A DNA stretch of 64,000 bases, taken from positions 620,001 to 684,000 of the forward strand of contig NZ_JAJSOO010000001.1 in assembly GCF_029428875.1 (NCBI RefSeq). The letters run 5' to 3'. Positions 1 to 8,565 of the stretch are shown here, in pieces. A model generated the notes under the pieces. That model worked only from the letters and a program-made list of their open reading frames with translations, searched no databases and was not told where the DNA came from. Positions within the stretch are counted from its first letter, which is position 1. Every line of letters starts with the position of its first letter. Position numbers and translations under genes: made by a program. The DNA comes from Streptomyces sp. JH34. GTDB taxonomy: Bacteria; Actinomycetota; Actinomycetes; Streptomycetales; Streptomycetaceae.

Positions 1-95
<95 letters not shown>

Positions 96-306
96 CCGCT
101 TCCCACGGCCCGGCGGGCCGGTGGTGCTCCCCGACGGTGCGGGGCGCCACCGGCCCGCCCGTCGTGCTGCGCGCTCTCGGCTCACTCTCCCGCCGCTCTC
201 CACGGGGGCCCGGCGTCCACGGGCAGCGGTTAGCGTGTCGGGCAGGTGGCCGGAGGCGGTCCGGTCGCGGCAGAGGTATCCGCAGTGGACAAGGAGACAA
301 CGCCAA

Positions 307-1959
307 GTGTCGGACCCCACCTTGCAGCAGATGGCACGTCATGACCGCGCAGGCCGACGCAGAGGGCCGTTACTGGGTGTGGCGACGGCCGTCGTCCTGG
401 CGGCCGGGGCGGGGTGGTGGGGGTACAGCGCCTGGTCCGGTAACGAACCGGAGAAGGATCCCGAGGTGGTCGCGGCGACCGCCCGGCTCCAGTCTTTCCT
501 CGACGCCTGGGCCGCGGGCGAGGCCGCGAAGGCCGGGGCGCTGTCGGACTCGCCGAAGACCGCGGAGTCGTTGCTGACCTCGGTGATGACCAATCTGAAA
601 CCCACCGCGTCCGAGCTGTCGGCGGGCGACGGCGAGAAGAACGACAAGGGCGAGGTGACCGTCCCCTACACAGCGCGGTTCACCGTCCCCGCGGTCGGCG
701 TGTTCCGCTACGAGTCCGAGGCGACCCTGGTCAGGAAGGCCGAGGAGTGGATCGTGGAGTTCGGCTCCCCGATGGTCCATCCGCGGCTGGTGCCCGGCAA
801 GACGCTGGCGCTGAAGGCGGTGGCGAAACGTGCCGCGGTGCTCGACAAGCACGGCGACGACCTGCAGGCCGCTTCGCTGCGCGGCTCGGTCGACGAGCAG
901 GGCAAGGGGGCCTTCGGTCTGGAGGCACGCTACGACAAGCAGTTGCGGGGCGGCGGGGGAGCCGCCACCAGTGAGGTGGTGATCGCCGACCGGCAGTCCG
1001 GCGAGGCCGAGGCCTCACTCACGAAGAGCAGCGCGAAGCCCGGCGAACCCGTGCGCACCACCATCGATCCGAAGGTCCAGGGAGCCGCGGCCGCGGCGAT
1101 GGAAGGGCTGAAGGTCAACGCGGCCCTGATCGCCCTGGAGCCGTCGACCGGGAACATCCTTGCCGTCTCCAGCCGTCCGGCCGGCGGCATCAACCGGGCG
1201 CTGGCGGGGCGGTACCCGCCCGGGTCGACGTTCAAGGTGGTCACGGCGGCGGCGATGCTGAAGGCGGGCATGAAACCGTCGGACGTGGTGGCGTGTCCCA
1301 AGTTCGCCCACGTCGACGGGCAGCGGTTCGAGAACCAGAACCAGTTCACGCTGCCGGCGGGATCGACGTTCAAGGACTCCTTCGCGAAGTCCTGCAACAC
1401 GATGTTCGTGGAGAACCGCGCCGAGGCCGGTGGTTCCGCCCTGCACGACACGGCGGAGGCCTTCGGGATCGGTGGCGAGTGGGACGTCGGGGACACGACG
1501 TACGACGGGTCGGTCCCCGTGAGCACGTCCGACAACGACCTCGCGGCGTCCACCATCGGACAGGCCCGGGTGCAGGCGTCGCCCCTGGTGATGGCGTCGA
1601 TAGCGGCGACGGTGAAGGAGGGCACCTTCAAGCAGCCGGTACTGGTGCCCGACGCGGTCAAGGAGAAGCACGAGGCGACCGCGCGGCTGGACCCGTCCGT
1701 GACGGGCGCCCTGCGCGACATGATGCGGGCGACGGTGACGTACGGAGCGGGCAGCGCCCTGACCGGCCTCCCGGGGGAACCGCACGCCAAGACCGGGACG
1801 GCCGAGTTCGGCCAGGAGAAGCCCCCGCGCACCCACGCCTGGATGATCGGCTACCAGGGCGGCAGCGATCTGGCGTGGTGCGTGATGCTGGAGGACGGCG
1901 GTTCGGGCGGCGCCGACGCGGGGCCGGTGGCGGCCAGGTTCCTGGAGAACCTCACCTGA
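307..1959 (+). CDS. Penicillin-binding protein with NTF2-like (MecA_N) and transpeptidase domains
   Basis: A class B-type D,D-transpeptidase that would cross-link peptidoglycan on the outer face of the membrane. The GTG start at 307 is chosen because AAGGAGA lies at 291-297; this gives 550 residues instead of the longer open frame. A short cytoplasmic N-terminus and one membrane anchor (about residues 20-45) are followed by an NTF2-like MecA_N region (about 55-180). The transpeptidase domain carries all three active-site motifs: STFK with the nucleophile at Ser307, SCN at 362-364 and KTG at 495-497. No dimerisation domain is evident. Codon 22 (370-372) is TTA, the rare leucine codon read by the bldA tRNA, so translation may depend on developmental stage. 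A -10-like TAGCGT lies at 231-236 but I find no good -35. Confidence 0.9.
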   Translation: MSDPTLQQMARHDRAGRRRGPLLGVATAVVLAAGAGWWGYSAWSGNEPEKDPEVVAATARLQSFLDAWAAGEAAKAGALSDSPKTAESLLTSVMTNLKPTASELSAGDGEKNDKGEVTVPYTARFTVPAVGVFRYESEATLVRKAEEWIVEFGSPMVHPRLVPGKTLALKAVAKRAAVLDKHGDDLQAASLRGSVDEQGKGAFGLEARYDKQLRGGGGAATSEVVIADRQSGEAEASLTKSSAKPGEPVRTTIDPKVQGAAAAAMEGLKVNAALIALEPSTGNILAVSSRPAGGINRALAGRYPPGSTFKVVTAAAMLKAGMKPSDVVACPKFAHVDGQRFENQNQFTLPAGSTFKDSFAKSCNTMFVENRAEAGGSALHDTAEAFGIGGEWDVGDTTYDGSVPVSTSDNDLAASTIGQARVQASPLVMASIAATVKEGTFKQPVLVPDAVKEKHEATARLDPSVTGALRDMMRATVTYGAGSALTGLPGEPHAKTGTAEFGQEKPPRTHAWMIGYQGGSDLAWCVMLEDGGSGGADAGPVAARFLENLT

Positions 1960-1981
1960 GCGCCTCTTCCTCCGGACCGGG

Positions 1982-2024
1982 CACCGGGGCCCGCGTCGCT
2001 CCCCGCCGGGGCGCGGGCCCGGTG
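1982..2024 (+). terminator. GC-rich hairpin after the penicillin-binding protein gene
   Basis: The arm at 1982-1995 pairs with 2012-2024 in a 13-bp stem with a single bulged G and a 16-base loop. It begins 23 bases after the stop codon. No T-tract follows, which is usual for Streptomyces terminators. Confidence 0.6.
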
Positions 2025-2203
2025 ATCCGCCCGGTCGCAGCGGCCCGGGATCGGCCTTAAACTGCCCAGGCCGGCACGGTACGACCACGACCGGCCCGAC
2101 CAGGGCTTCGCCCCCGTGCACCGTGTCCGCCGCCGCCCCGCGTGGGTGGCGCACGATCACGTCCCACGACCCGGTGGGCCGTCCGGAGGAAAGGTGGGAG
2201 CCG

Positions 2204-2770
2204 ATGACCGGCGACGGACTCGAGCAGCGCAGGGTGCTGGCCGTGGTGACCAACTACGGCGTGGAGCAGGACGAGCTCCTGGTGCCCGTCGAACGCCTCC
2301 GCGGTGCGGGAGCCCAGGTCGATGTGGCGGCGGTGTCGATGGACGACATCGTGACGCTGGTCGGTGACAAGGATCTGGGGAGGACCGTGCGCCCGGACCT
2401 GACGCTGGACGACGCGGACCCTTCGGACTACGACCTGCTGCTCATTCCCGGCGGCACCCTGAACGCCGACACCCTCCGGCTGCAGAGCGCCACCAACGGG
2501 CTCGTACGCTCCTTCACGGACTCGGGCCGCCCCGTCGCCGCCATCTGCCACGGTCCCTGGGCACTGGTCGAGGCGGGCGTGGTCCCGGACAAGCGGATGA
2601 CCTCCTACCCCTCGCTGCGGACGGACATCCGCAACGCCGGTGGAGAGTGGACCGACGAGCCGGTCGTGACGGACGGCTCCGGCGGATGGACGCTGATCAC
2701 TTCACGCAACCCGGGCGACCTCGAGCCGTTCGTACGGGAGATCGGGACGGCACTCTCCGCGCGGCGCTGA
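2204..2770 (+). CDS. DJ-1/PfpI family protein (type 1 glutamine amidotransferase-like)
   Basis: A 188-residue protein of the DJ-1/PfpI superfamily, cytosolic proteins that include proteases, deglycases and chaperones. The start is ATG 2204, preceded by GGAGGAAAGG-type sequence at 2185-2200. The fold markers are clear: an N-terminal strand RVLAVVTNYGVEQDEL, the loop LLIPGGTLNADTLR, and the nucleophile elbow AICHGPWAL with Cys115. Length and organisation match PfpI/YhbO-type proteins. It is probably monocistronic, with the PBP terminator upstream and a strong hairpin 72 bases downstream. Repair of glyoxal-damaged molecules is possible by family analogy, but the substrate cannot be read from sequence. 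Confidence 0.88.
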   Translation: MTGDGLEQRRVLAVVTNYGVEQDELLVPVERLRGAGAQVDVAAVSMDDIVTLVGDKDLGRTVRPDLTLDDADPSDYDLLLIPGGTLNADTLRLQSATNGLVRSFTDSGRPVAAICHGPWALVEAGVVPDKRMTSYPSLRTDIRNAGGEWTDEPVVTDGSGGWTLITSRNPGDLEPFVREIGTALSARR

Positions 2771-2842
2771 CCGGTCCCCGGTCGCGGGCGCGGATTCGGG
2801 GCGAACCGTCCGGTGACGGCTCGTCGTTGCCTCGGAGAATGA

Positions 2843-2882
2843 CGGAGGGCCGGTATCGGATCTCTCCGATACCGGCCCTCCG
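2843..2882. terminator. Perfect 18-bp inverted repeat, bidirectional terminator
   Basis: Bases 2843-2860 and 2865-2882 are exact reverse complements with a TCTC loop. It sits between the stop of the plus-strand PfpI gene and the 3' end of the minus-strand tRNA-Pro gene, so it can end both transcripts. Confidence 0.88.
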
Positions 2883-2899
2883 CCCACGACTCCTACGAG

Positions 2900-2973
<74 letters not shown>

Positions 2974-3022
2974 ATGCGTTTCCTCCCGGTGTTCCGGGCG
3001 GCTTCGCAGGACAAACATTACC

Positions 3023-5680
3023 TCACTCCGCGGACCGGATCGACGCGCGTACCTGCTGGGCGCGGGTGGCCAGTCCCTCCGCGCCACAGGCGGTGGCCAG
3101 CTTCTGGGCCCGGGCGATCTCCCGGTGCGAGCGGATCGCCACGCCGTACTCGAAGCGGGCCAGGGCGTGCTCGTAGGCGGAGGAGGACGTCTCGAGATGG
3201 CGTACCGACTCGCCCAGCAGGTGGGCGGCCTCCTCCGGCGGCACGAACAGGGCCAGGCAGCGCAGGGCCTCACCGATCGCCGTGTCCGTGCCGAAGCGCT
3301 CCGCGTGGACGCGCGCCCGGGTGGCCAGCTGGGCGGCCCTGACCGGATCGGTCTCGGCCAGGGCGCGGGCGAGATCCCCGGCCCAGGGCGCCCAGACACC
3401 GTTGAAACGGCCCCGGGGCTCCAGCGCCGCTCCCGCCGACTCCAGCTCGGCGACCGCCTCCTCCGTGCGGCCCTCGGCCAGCAGCAGCCGGCCGCGTACG
3501 CACGGGGCGTCCGGCAGGACCATCGCACTGGGGTAGGGCGGCTCGAAGTCGTACCGGTCGGCGACCAGCCGCGCCTCCGCGGTCCGTCCGCGGGCGATCA
3601 GGGTGTCGACGAGGAGACAGGTGGCGTCCCAGTGGACGGGCAGTCCGCTGCCGGCCCTGTCCGCTAGGCGGAGCCCTTCGCGGAGGAAGCCCTCGGCCTC
3701 GGCGAGACGGCCGCGTCGGCGGTGCACGAGCCCCAGGAGGGTGTGCGCGAACGCGAGGTGCGCTCCGCTCCAGCCGGAGATCTCGAAAGCGCGCACGGCC
3801 TCGCTGAACAGGGCCTCGGCCCGGTCGAGCTGGTCGGTGAACGCGTAGGTGATGCCCACCATCGCGGGGAGCTCGAAGCCCCATTCGGAGTCGGTCCAGC
3901 CGAGTCCGCGGGCGGGCCGCCCGTCGACGAGTGCGCGTTCGCAGAAGTCGACGACCTGCTGGGCGTTCTCACCGCGCAGCATGGCGTCGAAGGCGCGCAG
4001 GGTGAGCAGGGCGCGCTCGGCGTTGTCGCGTCCCTTGAGGTGGTCCGCGTTGCGGGCGAGACGGGCCGAACGCGACGGGCCGTCGTCCTCGGCGGCCTGC
4101 ATGCCCTCCCAGAGGAAGTGCGCGGCCTGGAGCCGCATGAGGCCGGGGCCGGGTGCTGTCCGTGACGCCTCGGCCGCCAGGGAGAGCGCCGCGTCCTTGA
4201 GCTGGTTGTTGTGGGACAGCGCGGAGGCGAGCCGGAAGGTGGCGTCGATCCGGAGGTTCCCGTCGAGCCCGGGGGTGTCGAGTGCGGCCCGCAGGTGCTG
4301 CACCGTGGTGGCGGGCGAGGAGAGCAGGGTGGCGCAGCCCAGTTCGTACAGCAGCGCCGCCCGGTCCCGCGGGCGCGGCGGTTCGTCCAGAGCGCGTTCG
4401 AGACAGCGCCTCGCGGCCTGCGGGGCGCCGACCGCCAGGTGCTGCCGTGCGGCCTCCCGGAGCTGCGCGACCAGTTCCTGGTCGTCGTCCGGGTGAACCT
4501 CGAGCAGATGGCGGGAGGCCGCCGCGGCCCCGAGTCCGGCCTGGGTGATCGCCCATGCGGCCCGTCCGTGCATGGCCGTGCGCGTCGCCGGCGGGATCGA
4601 GCGGTAGACGGCGCTGGCGATGAGCGGGTGGACGAATTCCAGCGGGTCGAAGCCGCTGACGATGCGGGCGTCCCGAAGCCGGGCCGTGCAGTCGGCGGCT
4701 TCCGCGGAACTCATCCCGGCCAGTGTCGCCGCCAGTTCCTGGGAGATCTCGGTGCCGAGGACGGCCGCCGCCCAGGCGAAGCGGTTGGCGTTGGTACCGA
4801 GGCGTTCGAGCCGGGCGACGAGCCCGCTGCCGCGGGCCGAGGCGCCGAGTTCGCGCAGGAGGCCGGCGGACTCCTCGACCGGTGCCAGTTCACGGTCCTG
4901 CGCCTTGGCGACGAGTTCGACCGCCTCGTACGGGTTGCCTCCGGTGACGGCCCAGACCTCGCGGCAGAAGGGGTCGTCCGCGTGGTCGCCCAGACCGGCC
5001 CGCACCAGCTCGGCGGTGGCGTCGGGGGTGAGCGCCCGGAGCGCCACCCGGATCAGCGCGGGGTGGCCCGCGGTGCCCGCGCGTTCCGCGCCGCGGGCGA
5101 TGGCCCAGTCGGCGTCACGGTCGGCGAACTCCTGGGGGCGGTGCGCCTGGACGACCAGCACGGGGAGTTCGGACAGCCGGGCGGTGAAGCCCGCGAGCCA
5201 GGCGAGGGATTCGCCGTCGGCCCAGTGCGCGTCGTCCACTATGAGGAGCAGCGGCCGATGGCTGAGGCGTGAGGCGAGCCGGGACACGACGTAGTCGAGG
5301 CCGTCCCGGACACCCTGGGGATCGGGCTGCGGCCCGCTGGGATCGGCGAGGCCGAGAGCGGGTGCGGCGATCTCGAACCAGTCGCCGAACAGGGCGCGTG
5401 TCTCGTCGGCGGGGAACCGGTCCAGGGCGGGCTGGAGCAGTTGCCGTACGACGTGGAAGGGCACCGACGTGACCGTCTCGCCGCCGCGCGCGGACCATAT
5501 GGTGCAGCGGTCGGCGGCCATGGCCTGGATCTCTCCGAGCAGCGCGGTCTTGCCGATGCCGGCTTCGCCGCTGTAGACGAGCAGCCCGCCGGCCGCCTGC
5601 CCACCGCACAGGGCGTCCAACGCCTTTGCTGCGGCCGCGAGTTCGGGGTCGCGCTCGTACAACGGCCGGGACGGCTTCAT
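3023..5680 (-). CDS. LAL/LuxR-type AAA ATPase lacking the C-terminal HTH
   Basis: An 885-residue STAND-type ATPase. The start is ATG 5680, behind AAGGGGAGG; upstream extension of the frame is not gene-like. Walker A GEAGIGKT is at 38-45 and Walker B LLLIVDDAHW is near 144-153. The C-terminal half is a long array of TPR-like helical repeats typical of large LuxR (LAL) regulators. LAL proteins normally end in a LuxR helix-turn-helix; this one stops right after the TPR region at AQQVRASIRSAE, so no DNA-binding domain is encoded. Its 3' end lies 50 bases from the tRNA-Pro gene. It could be a signalling ATPase that works with a partner, or a regulator that lost its HTH. The next 50 bases show no missing HTH in another frame. 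Confidence 0.8.
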   Translation of the reverse strand: MKPSRPLYERDPELAAAAKALDALCGGQAAGGLLVYSGEAGIGKTALLGEIQAMAADRCTIWSARGGETVTSVPFHVVRQLLQPALDRFPADETRALFGDWFEIAAPALGLADPSGPQPDPQGVRDGLDYVVSRLASRLSHRPLLLIVDDAHWADGESLAWLAGFTARLSELPVLVVQAHRPQEFADRDADWAIARGAERAGTAGHPALIRVALRALTPDATAELVRAGLGDHADDPFCREVWAVTGGNPYEAVELVAKAQDRELAPVEESAGLLRELGASARGSGLVARLERLGTNANRFAWAAAVLGTEISQELAATLAGMSSAEAADCTARLRDARIVSGFDPLEFVHPLIASAVYRSIPPATRTAMHGRAAWAITQAGLGAAAASRHLLEVHPDDDQELVAQLREAARQHLAVGAPQAARRCLERALDEPPRPRDRAALLYELGCATLLSSPATTVQHLRAALDTPGLDGNLRIDATFRLASALSHNNQLKDAALSLAAEASRTAPGPGLMRLQAAHFLWEGMQAAEDDGPSRSARLARNADHLKGRDNAERALLTLRAFDAMLRGENAQQVVDFCERALVDGRPARGLGWTDSEWGFELPAMVGITYAFTDQLDRAEALFSEAVRAFEISGWSGAHLAFAHTLLGLVHRRRGRLAEAEGFLREGLRLADRAGSGLPVHWDATCLLVDTLIARGRTAEARLVADRYDFEPPYPSAMVLPDAPCVRGRLLLAEGRTEEAVAELESAGAALEPRGRFNGVWAPWAGDLARALAETDPVRAAQLATRARVHAERFGTDTAIGEALRCLALFVPPEEAAHLLGESVRHLETSSSAYEHALARFEYGVAIRSHREIARAQKLATACGAEGLATRAQQVRASIRSAE

Positions 5681-5715
5681 GCCTCCCCTTCCCAGGGTGG
5701 TTGCGGAGAGCACCG

Positions 5716-5745
5716 AGCCTATCCATGCGCGGGTGCCCACGGACA
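5716..5745 (-). promoter_or_regulatory. Possible promoter of the HTH-less LAL ATPase gene
   Basis: Minus-strand TGTCCG (5740-5745), an 18-base spacer and TAGGCT (5716-5721). The -10 is a good actinobacterial match and the -35 is weak. It lies about 35 bases upstream of ATG 5680. Confidence 0.35.
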
Positions 5746-5787
5746 GGGTTACGGCGGTTCTTCGCAGGTGCGAGGCACAATCGGTGG

Positions 5788-6336
5788 GTGGACGAATCTC
5801 GCAGGGACCGCGACGGGGAAGGGAGGGCGCGCAACGCGCGCCCTCGGGACGGGCTCGGGCGCCCCCTGCCCTACGGGAGTCCGGGGGTGGAGCGGCAGCC
5901 CGAGGGCGTGGTCCGCTCCCCCGGCGAGACCGTGCGGGAGGCACAGTGGCTGCTGGACGCGGGGATGCCGTTCCATGCCCACGAGGTGTTCGAGGACGCC
6001 TGGAAGTCGGGGCCGGACGCGGAGCGCGAGCTGTGGCGGGGGCTCGCGCAGATGGCGGTGGGTCTGACCCATGCCGCCCGGGGCAACGCGGCGGGCGGGG
6101 CGCGGCTGTTGAGGCGGGGCGCCGTCGCCGTGGAGGCTTTCCGCACGTCCGATCCGCACGGGATCGGGGTGGACGGGCTGATCGTCTGGGCACAGGGTCT
6201 GGCGGGCCGGGTGGATCCCTCCGGACCCGCCGCGGGCGAGGGATCCAGGCGCCCGGGAGGCGACGGGGCGGTGCGGGCCGTCGACGCCGCTGCGGAGGCT
6301 CCCCGGTTGCGGCGGGAGGACCGGGCCGGGGAGTGA
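5788..6336 (+). CDS. DUF309 family protein
   Basis: A 182-residue protein. The start is GTG 5788 (VDESRRDRDGEG), chosen because this N-terminus is the usual one for the family; no Shine-Dalgarno is visible and CACAAT lies about 8 bases upstream, so the mRNA could be leaderless. The DUF309 core is the helical segment with the signature DAGMPFHAHEVFEDAWK around residues 55-71 and WRGLAQMAVGLTHAARGN after it. The family is widespread and uncharacterised; the conserved His-Glu-Trp pattern hints at a binding or metal site but no reaction is known to me. It is divergently transcribed from the LAL-type ATPase gene. Confidence 0.82.
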   Translation: MDESRRDRDGEGRARNARPRDGLGRPLPYGSPGVERQPEGVVRSPGETVREAQWLLDAGMPFHAHEVFEDAWKSGPDAERELWRGLAQMAVGLTHAARGNAAGGARLLRRGAVAVEAFRTSDPHGIGVDGLIVWAQGLAGRVDPSGPAAGEGSRRPGGDGAVRAVDAAAEAPRLRREDRAGE

Positions 6337-6440
6337 GCAGGTGAGTGCGATAGGTTTTGCTCCCTCTTGACGGATCGTCGATCGTGTCCGTCACTTCATG
6401 TTCCATTCCTCGACCACTTGCTCAGGAGACGGACGCCCCG

Positions 6441-6863
6441 ATGACCGACATCATCAACGGCCTCGGCCGTGCCACCGCATACGGGGCCCTCGGCGTCGTA
6501 CTGCTCGTTCTCGGCATCTTTCTGATCGACGCCCTGACTCCGGGCAAGCTCGGCCGCCAGATATGGGAGGAGCGCAACCGCAACGCGGCGCTCCTCCTGA
6601 GTTCGGCGCTGCTCGGCATCGGCGGCATCGTGTTCACGTCGATCTGGACGACCTACGAGGACTTCGGCAAGGGCCTCGCCTCGACGGCCGCGTTCGGGCT
6701 GCTCGGTCTGGTCATGATGGCGGTGGCCTTCCTCGTCGTGGACCTCGTCACGCCCGGGAAGCTGGGGGCCACGCTGGTGGAGCGGGAGCCCCACCCGGCG
6801 GTGTGGGTGACCGCGTCCTGCAACCTGGCCGTGTCCGCGATCGTCTCGGCGTCGATCGCCTGA
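6441..6863 (+). CDS. DUF350 integral membrane protein
   Basis: A 140-residue membrane protein of the DUF350 (YjfL-like) family. The start is ATG 6441, with CAGGAG at 6423-6428. Four transmembrane helices are arranged as two similar pairs: each half has a helix followed by a D-x-x-TPGKLG motif (DALTPGKLG and DLVTPGKLG), an internal duplication typical of the family. The function is unknown; family members often lie beside spermidine synthase-like or potassium-channel genes, but neither is present here. TTGACG lies at 6366-6371 and a TAGGTT at 6351-6356, without a well-spaced pair. Confidence 0.8.
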   Translation: MTDIINGLGRATAYGALGVVLLVLGIFLIDALTPGKLGRQIWEERNRNAALLLSSALLGIGGIVFTSIWTTYEDFGKGLASTAAFGLLGLVMMAVAFLVVDLVTPGKLGATLVEREPHPAVWVTASCNLAVSAIVSASIA

Positions 6864-6923
6864 TCACCGGTGATCCGGCGGTCGGGCGGCCATGACGGTG
6901 CGCAGCCGTTACGATCCGGCGTC

Positions 6924-7283
6924 ATGAGCACTTCAGACCAGGACCAGGACCAGCGGCACGAACAGGAGCAGGACGTCGAGCCGGGTGGGAGCCCCGGGGA
7001 GACGTCCGGGGCCGCCGCGCAGGAACGGAGACTCACGCCACGTCAGGCGCGCCGGCTGCGGATCGTCCTCTCCTCCGTGGGCATGGCGGCGATGGCCGTC
7101 GTCCTGGCCCTGCGCATAGCGAGCCGTTCCTCGGTCCTGGTCGTCGGGGTGTACGGGCTCGCGCTCATCCTCTGCGGTGTGGTGATCGAGCTCAGCAGGA
7201 ACGGCCGCACCCGGCTCGGCAGCTGGCTCCTGGGGGTCGGACTGGTGGCGGCCGTCGGCGCCGACTGGCTGCTCATCCCCTGA
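6924..7283 (+). CDS. Small membrane protein, function unknown
   Basis: 119 residues from ATG 6924. A hydrophilic acidic N-terminus rich in Gln, Asp and Glu (first 40 residues) and a basic stretch RRLTPRQARRLR are followed by two or three membrane helices (about 50-119). There is no ribosome binding site; instead a good -10 hexamer TACGAT lies at 6910-6915, eight bases before the ATG, so a leaderless mRNA is likely. I do not recognise a named family. It converges with the glycerol-type operon, 10 bases separating the two stops. Confidence 0.65.
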   Translation: MSTSDQDQDQRHEQEQDVEPGGSPGETSGAAAQERRLTPRQARRLRIVLSSVGMAAMAVVLALRIASRSSVLVVGVYGLALILCGVVIELSRNGRTRLGSWLLGVGLVAAVGADWLLIP

Positions 7284-7293
7284 TCCGGTCCCG

Positions 7294-8565
7294 TCACCGG
7301 GCGGTGATCCGAACGGCCGTGCCGTCCCGGTCGACGCGGTCGGCCCAGTCGGCCGGCAGATGGAACGGTCTGCCGGGGACCGCGGCGGCCCGCAGTCGCT
7401 GCCGGTGCAGTTCCCGTCCGTCCTGCGAGACGACGAGCAGCGGACGGGGCAGCCGCCGCTCGGTGCGCAGCACGAACCGGTCCCCCTGCGGACGCGTCCC
7501 GTCCGGCCCCGTCACGTTCGGAGCGATCCACCGCAGGGGCGCGTCGACGACGATCCTTCGTCCGCCGCCCGCCGGTTCCTCCGTGCCGGCCAGGCGGTGC
7601 AGTACGGGCACCGCCACGGCCCGGCCCTCCTGCGCCGCGTACCCCGCGTGTTCGACGGCGTGCAGCAGGTTCCCGACGGCGAAGACGCCCGGCAGCGAGG
7701 TCCGGTGGGCGGCGTCGTACGCGGGTCCCCGGGTGCCGGGGTCGAGGAGGATCCCCCCGCGCCTGGCCAGTTCGTGGTCGGGGACGAAGTCGCCGGTCAG
7801 GACCACGGTGTCGCAGCGCAGGGTGGTCGTACGTCCGTCGTCGTGGCGCAGCGCCACCCCGGACAGGCGTGTCCTGCCCATGAGTTCGGTGACGGTGGCG
7901 CCGGTGAGCAACGGGACGCGCGGATTCCGCAGCCGGAGGGCGGGGGCCGTCCGGTCGGTGACCACGGCGACGAGGTGGACGCCCGCGGCGTGCAGGGTCG
8001 CTGCGGCCGCGTGGCTGACGGGTTCGTCGCCGACGACGACCGCCCTGGTGCCGATCCGCTGTCCGTACAGGTGGACGGCCTGCTGGAGTTCGCCGGTGGT
8101 GTAGACGCCGGGCGGCCGGGTGCCGGGGATCAGCCGGGCACCGCGCGGGCGTTCGCGGGCACCGGTCGCGAGGATCACGGCGCGGGCGGTGATCCGTTCG
8201 AGTCCGGCGGGCCCGGTGGTCTCGAGGGTGCGGGGCCCCGCCCAGCCGGTCGCGGTGACTCCGGTGCGCAGGGCCGCGCCCGCTGCCGCGGCGGCCGCGA
8301 CGCTCCGGCGGGCGTAGGAGGGCCCGGTGGTGCCTCGCCGTGCGTACGTGGAGCCGGTCGCCGATGCCCAGGCGTACGCGGACCGGTCGACGCGGCCGCC
8401 GAATCCGCCGTGGTGGCAGTGGCGGGGGATCCCGCCCGCCTCCTGCTCACGCTCCAGGATCTCCACCCGGCCGGCGCCCGCCGCGGCGAGTTCGGCTCCG
8501 GCCGCGAGGCCGGCGGGTCCCGCGCCGACGATCAGGACGTCCACCTCGCGTGCTTTCCCGGTCAC
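7294..8565 (-). CDS. FAD/NAD(P)-dependent oxidoreductase, glycerol-operon type
   Basis: A 423-residue flavoprotein of the pyridine nucleotide-disulfide oxidoreductase class without a redox disulfide. GTG 8565 overlaps the upstream stop by four bases (GTGA), so translation is coupled. The N-terminal FAD Rossmann motif VLIVGAGPAGLAAGAELAAA is at residues 10-29; VILATGARERPRG, the second nucleotide-binding region RAVVVGDEPVSHAAAATL and the FAD-closing GVFAVGNLLH follow. Such proteins typically pair with a GlpA/LhgO-like dehydrogenase and a glycerol kinase and pass electrons from the dehydrogenase to NAD or another acceptor. The preceding two genes supply exactly those partners. The exact electron acceptor is not visible in the sequence. 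Confidence 0.82.
   Translation of the reverse strand: MTGKAREVDVLIVGAGPAGLAAGAELAAAGAGRVEILEREQEAGGIPRHCHHGGFGGRVDRSAYAWASATGSTYARRGTTGPSYARRSVAAAAAAGAALRTGVTATGWAGPRTLETTGPAGLERITARAVILATGARERPRGARLIPGTRPPGVYTTGELQQAVHLYGQRIGTRAVVVGDEPVSHAAAATLHAAGVHLVAVVTDRTAPALRLRNPRVPLLTGATVTELMGRTRLSGVALRHDDGRTTTLRCDTVVLTGDFVPDHELARRGGILLDPGTRGPAYDAAHRTSLPGVFAVGNLLHAVEHAGYAAQEGRAVAVPVLHRLAGTEEPAGGGRRIVVDAPLRWIAPNVTGPDGTRPQGDRFVLRTERRLPRPLLVVSQDGRELHRQRLRAAAVPGRPFHLPADWADRVDRDGTAVRITAR

Noticed and set aside
5681..6406. Extension of the LAL ATPase frame by about 240 residues upstream
   Set aside because: The extension is Pro/Arg-rich low complexity, overlaps the well-supported DUF309 gene, and ATG 5680 has an excellent ribosome binding site.
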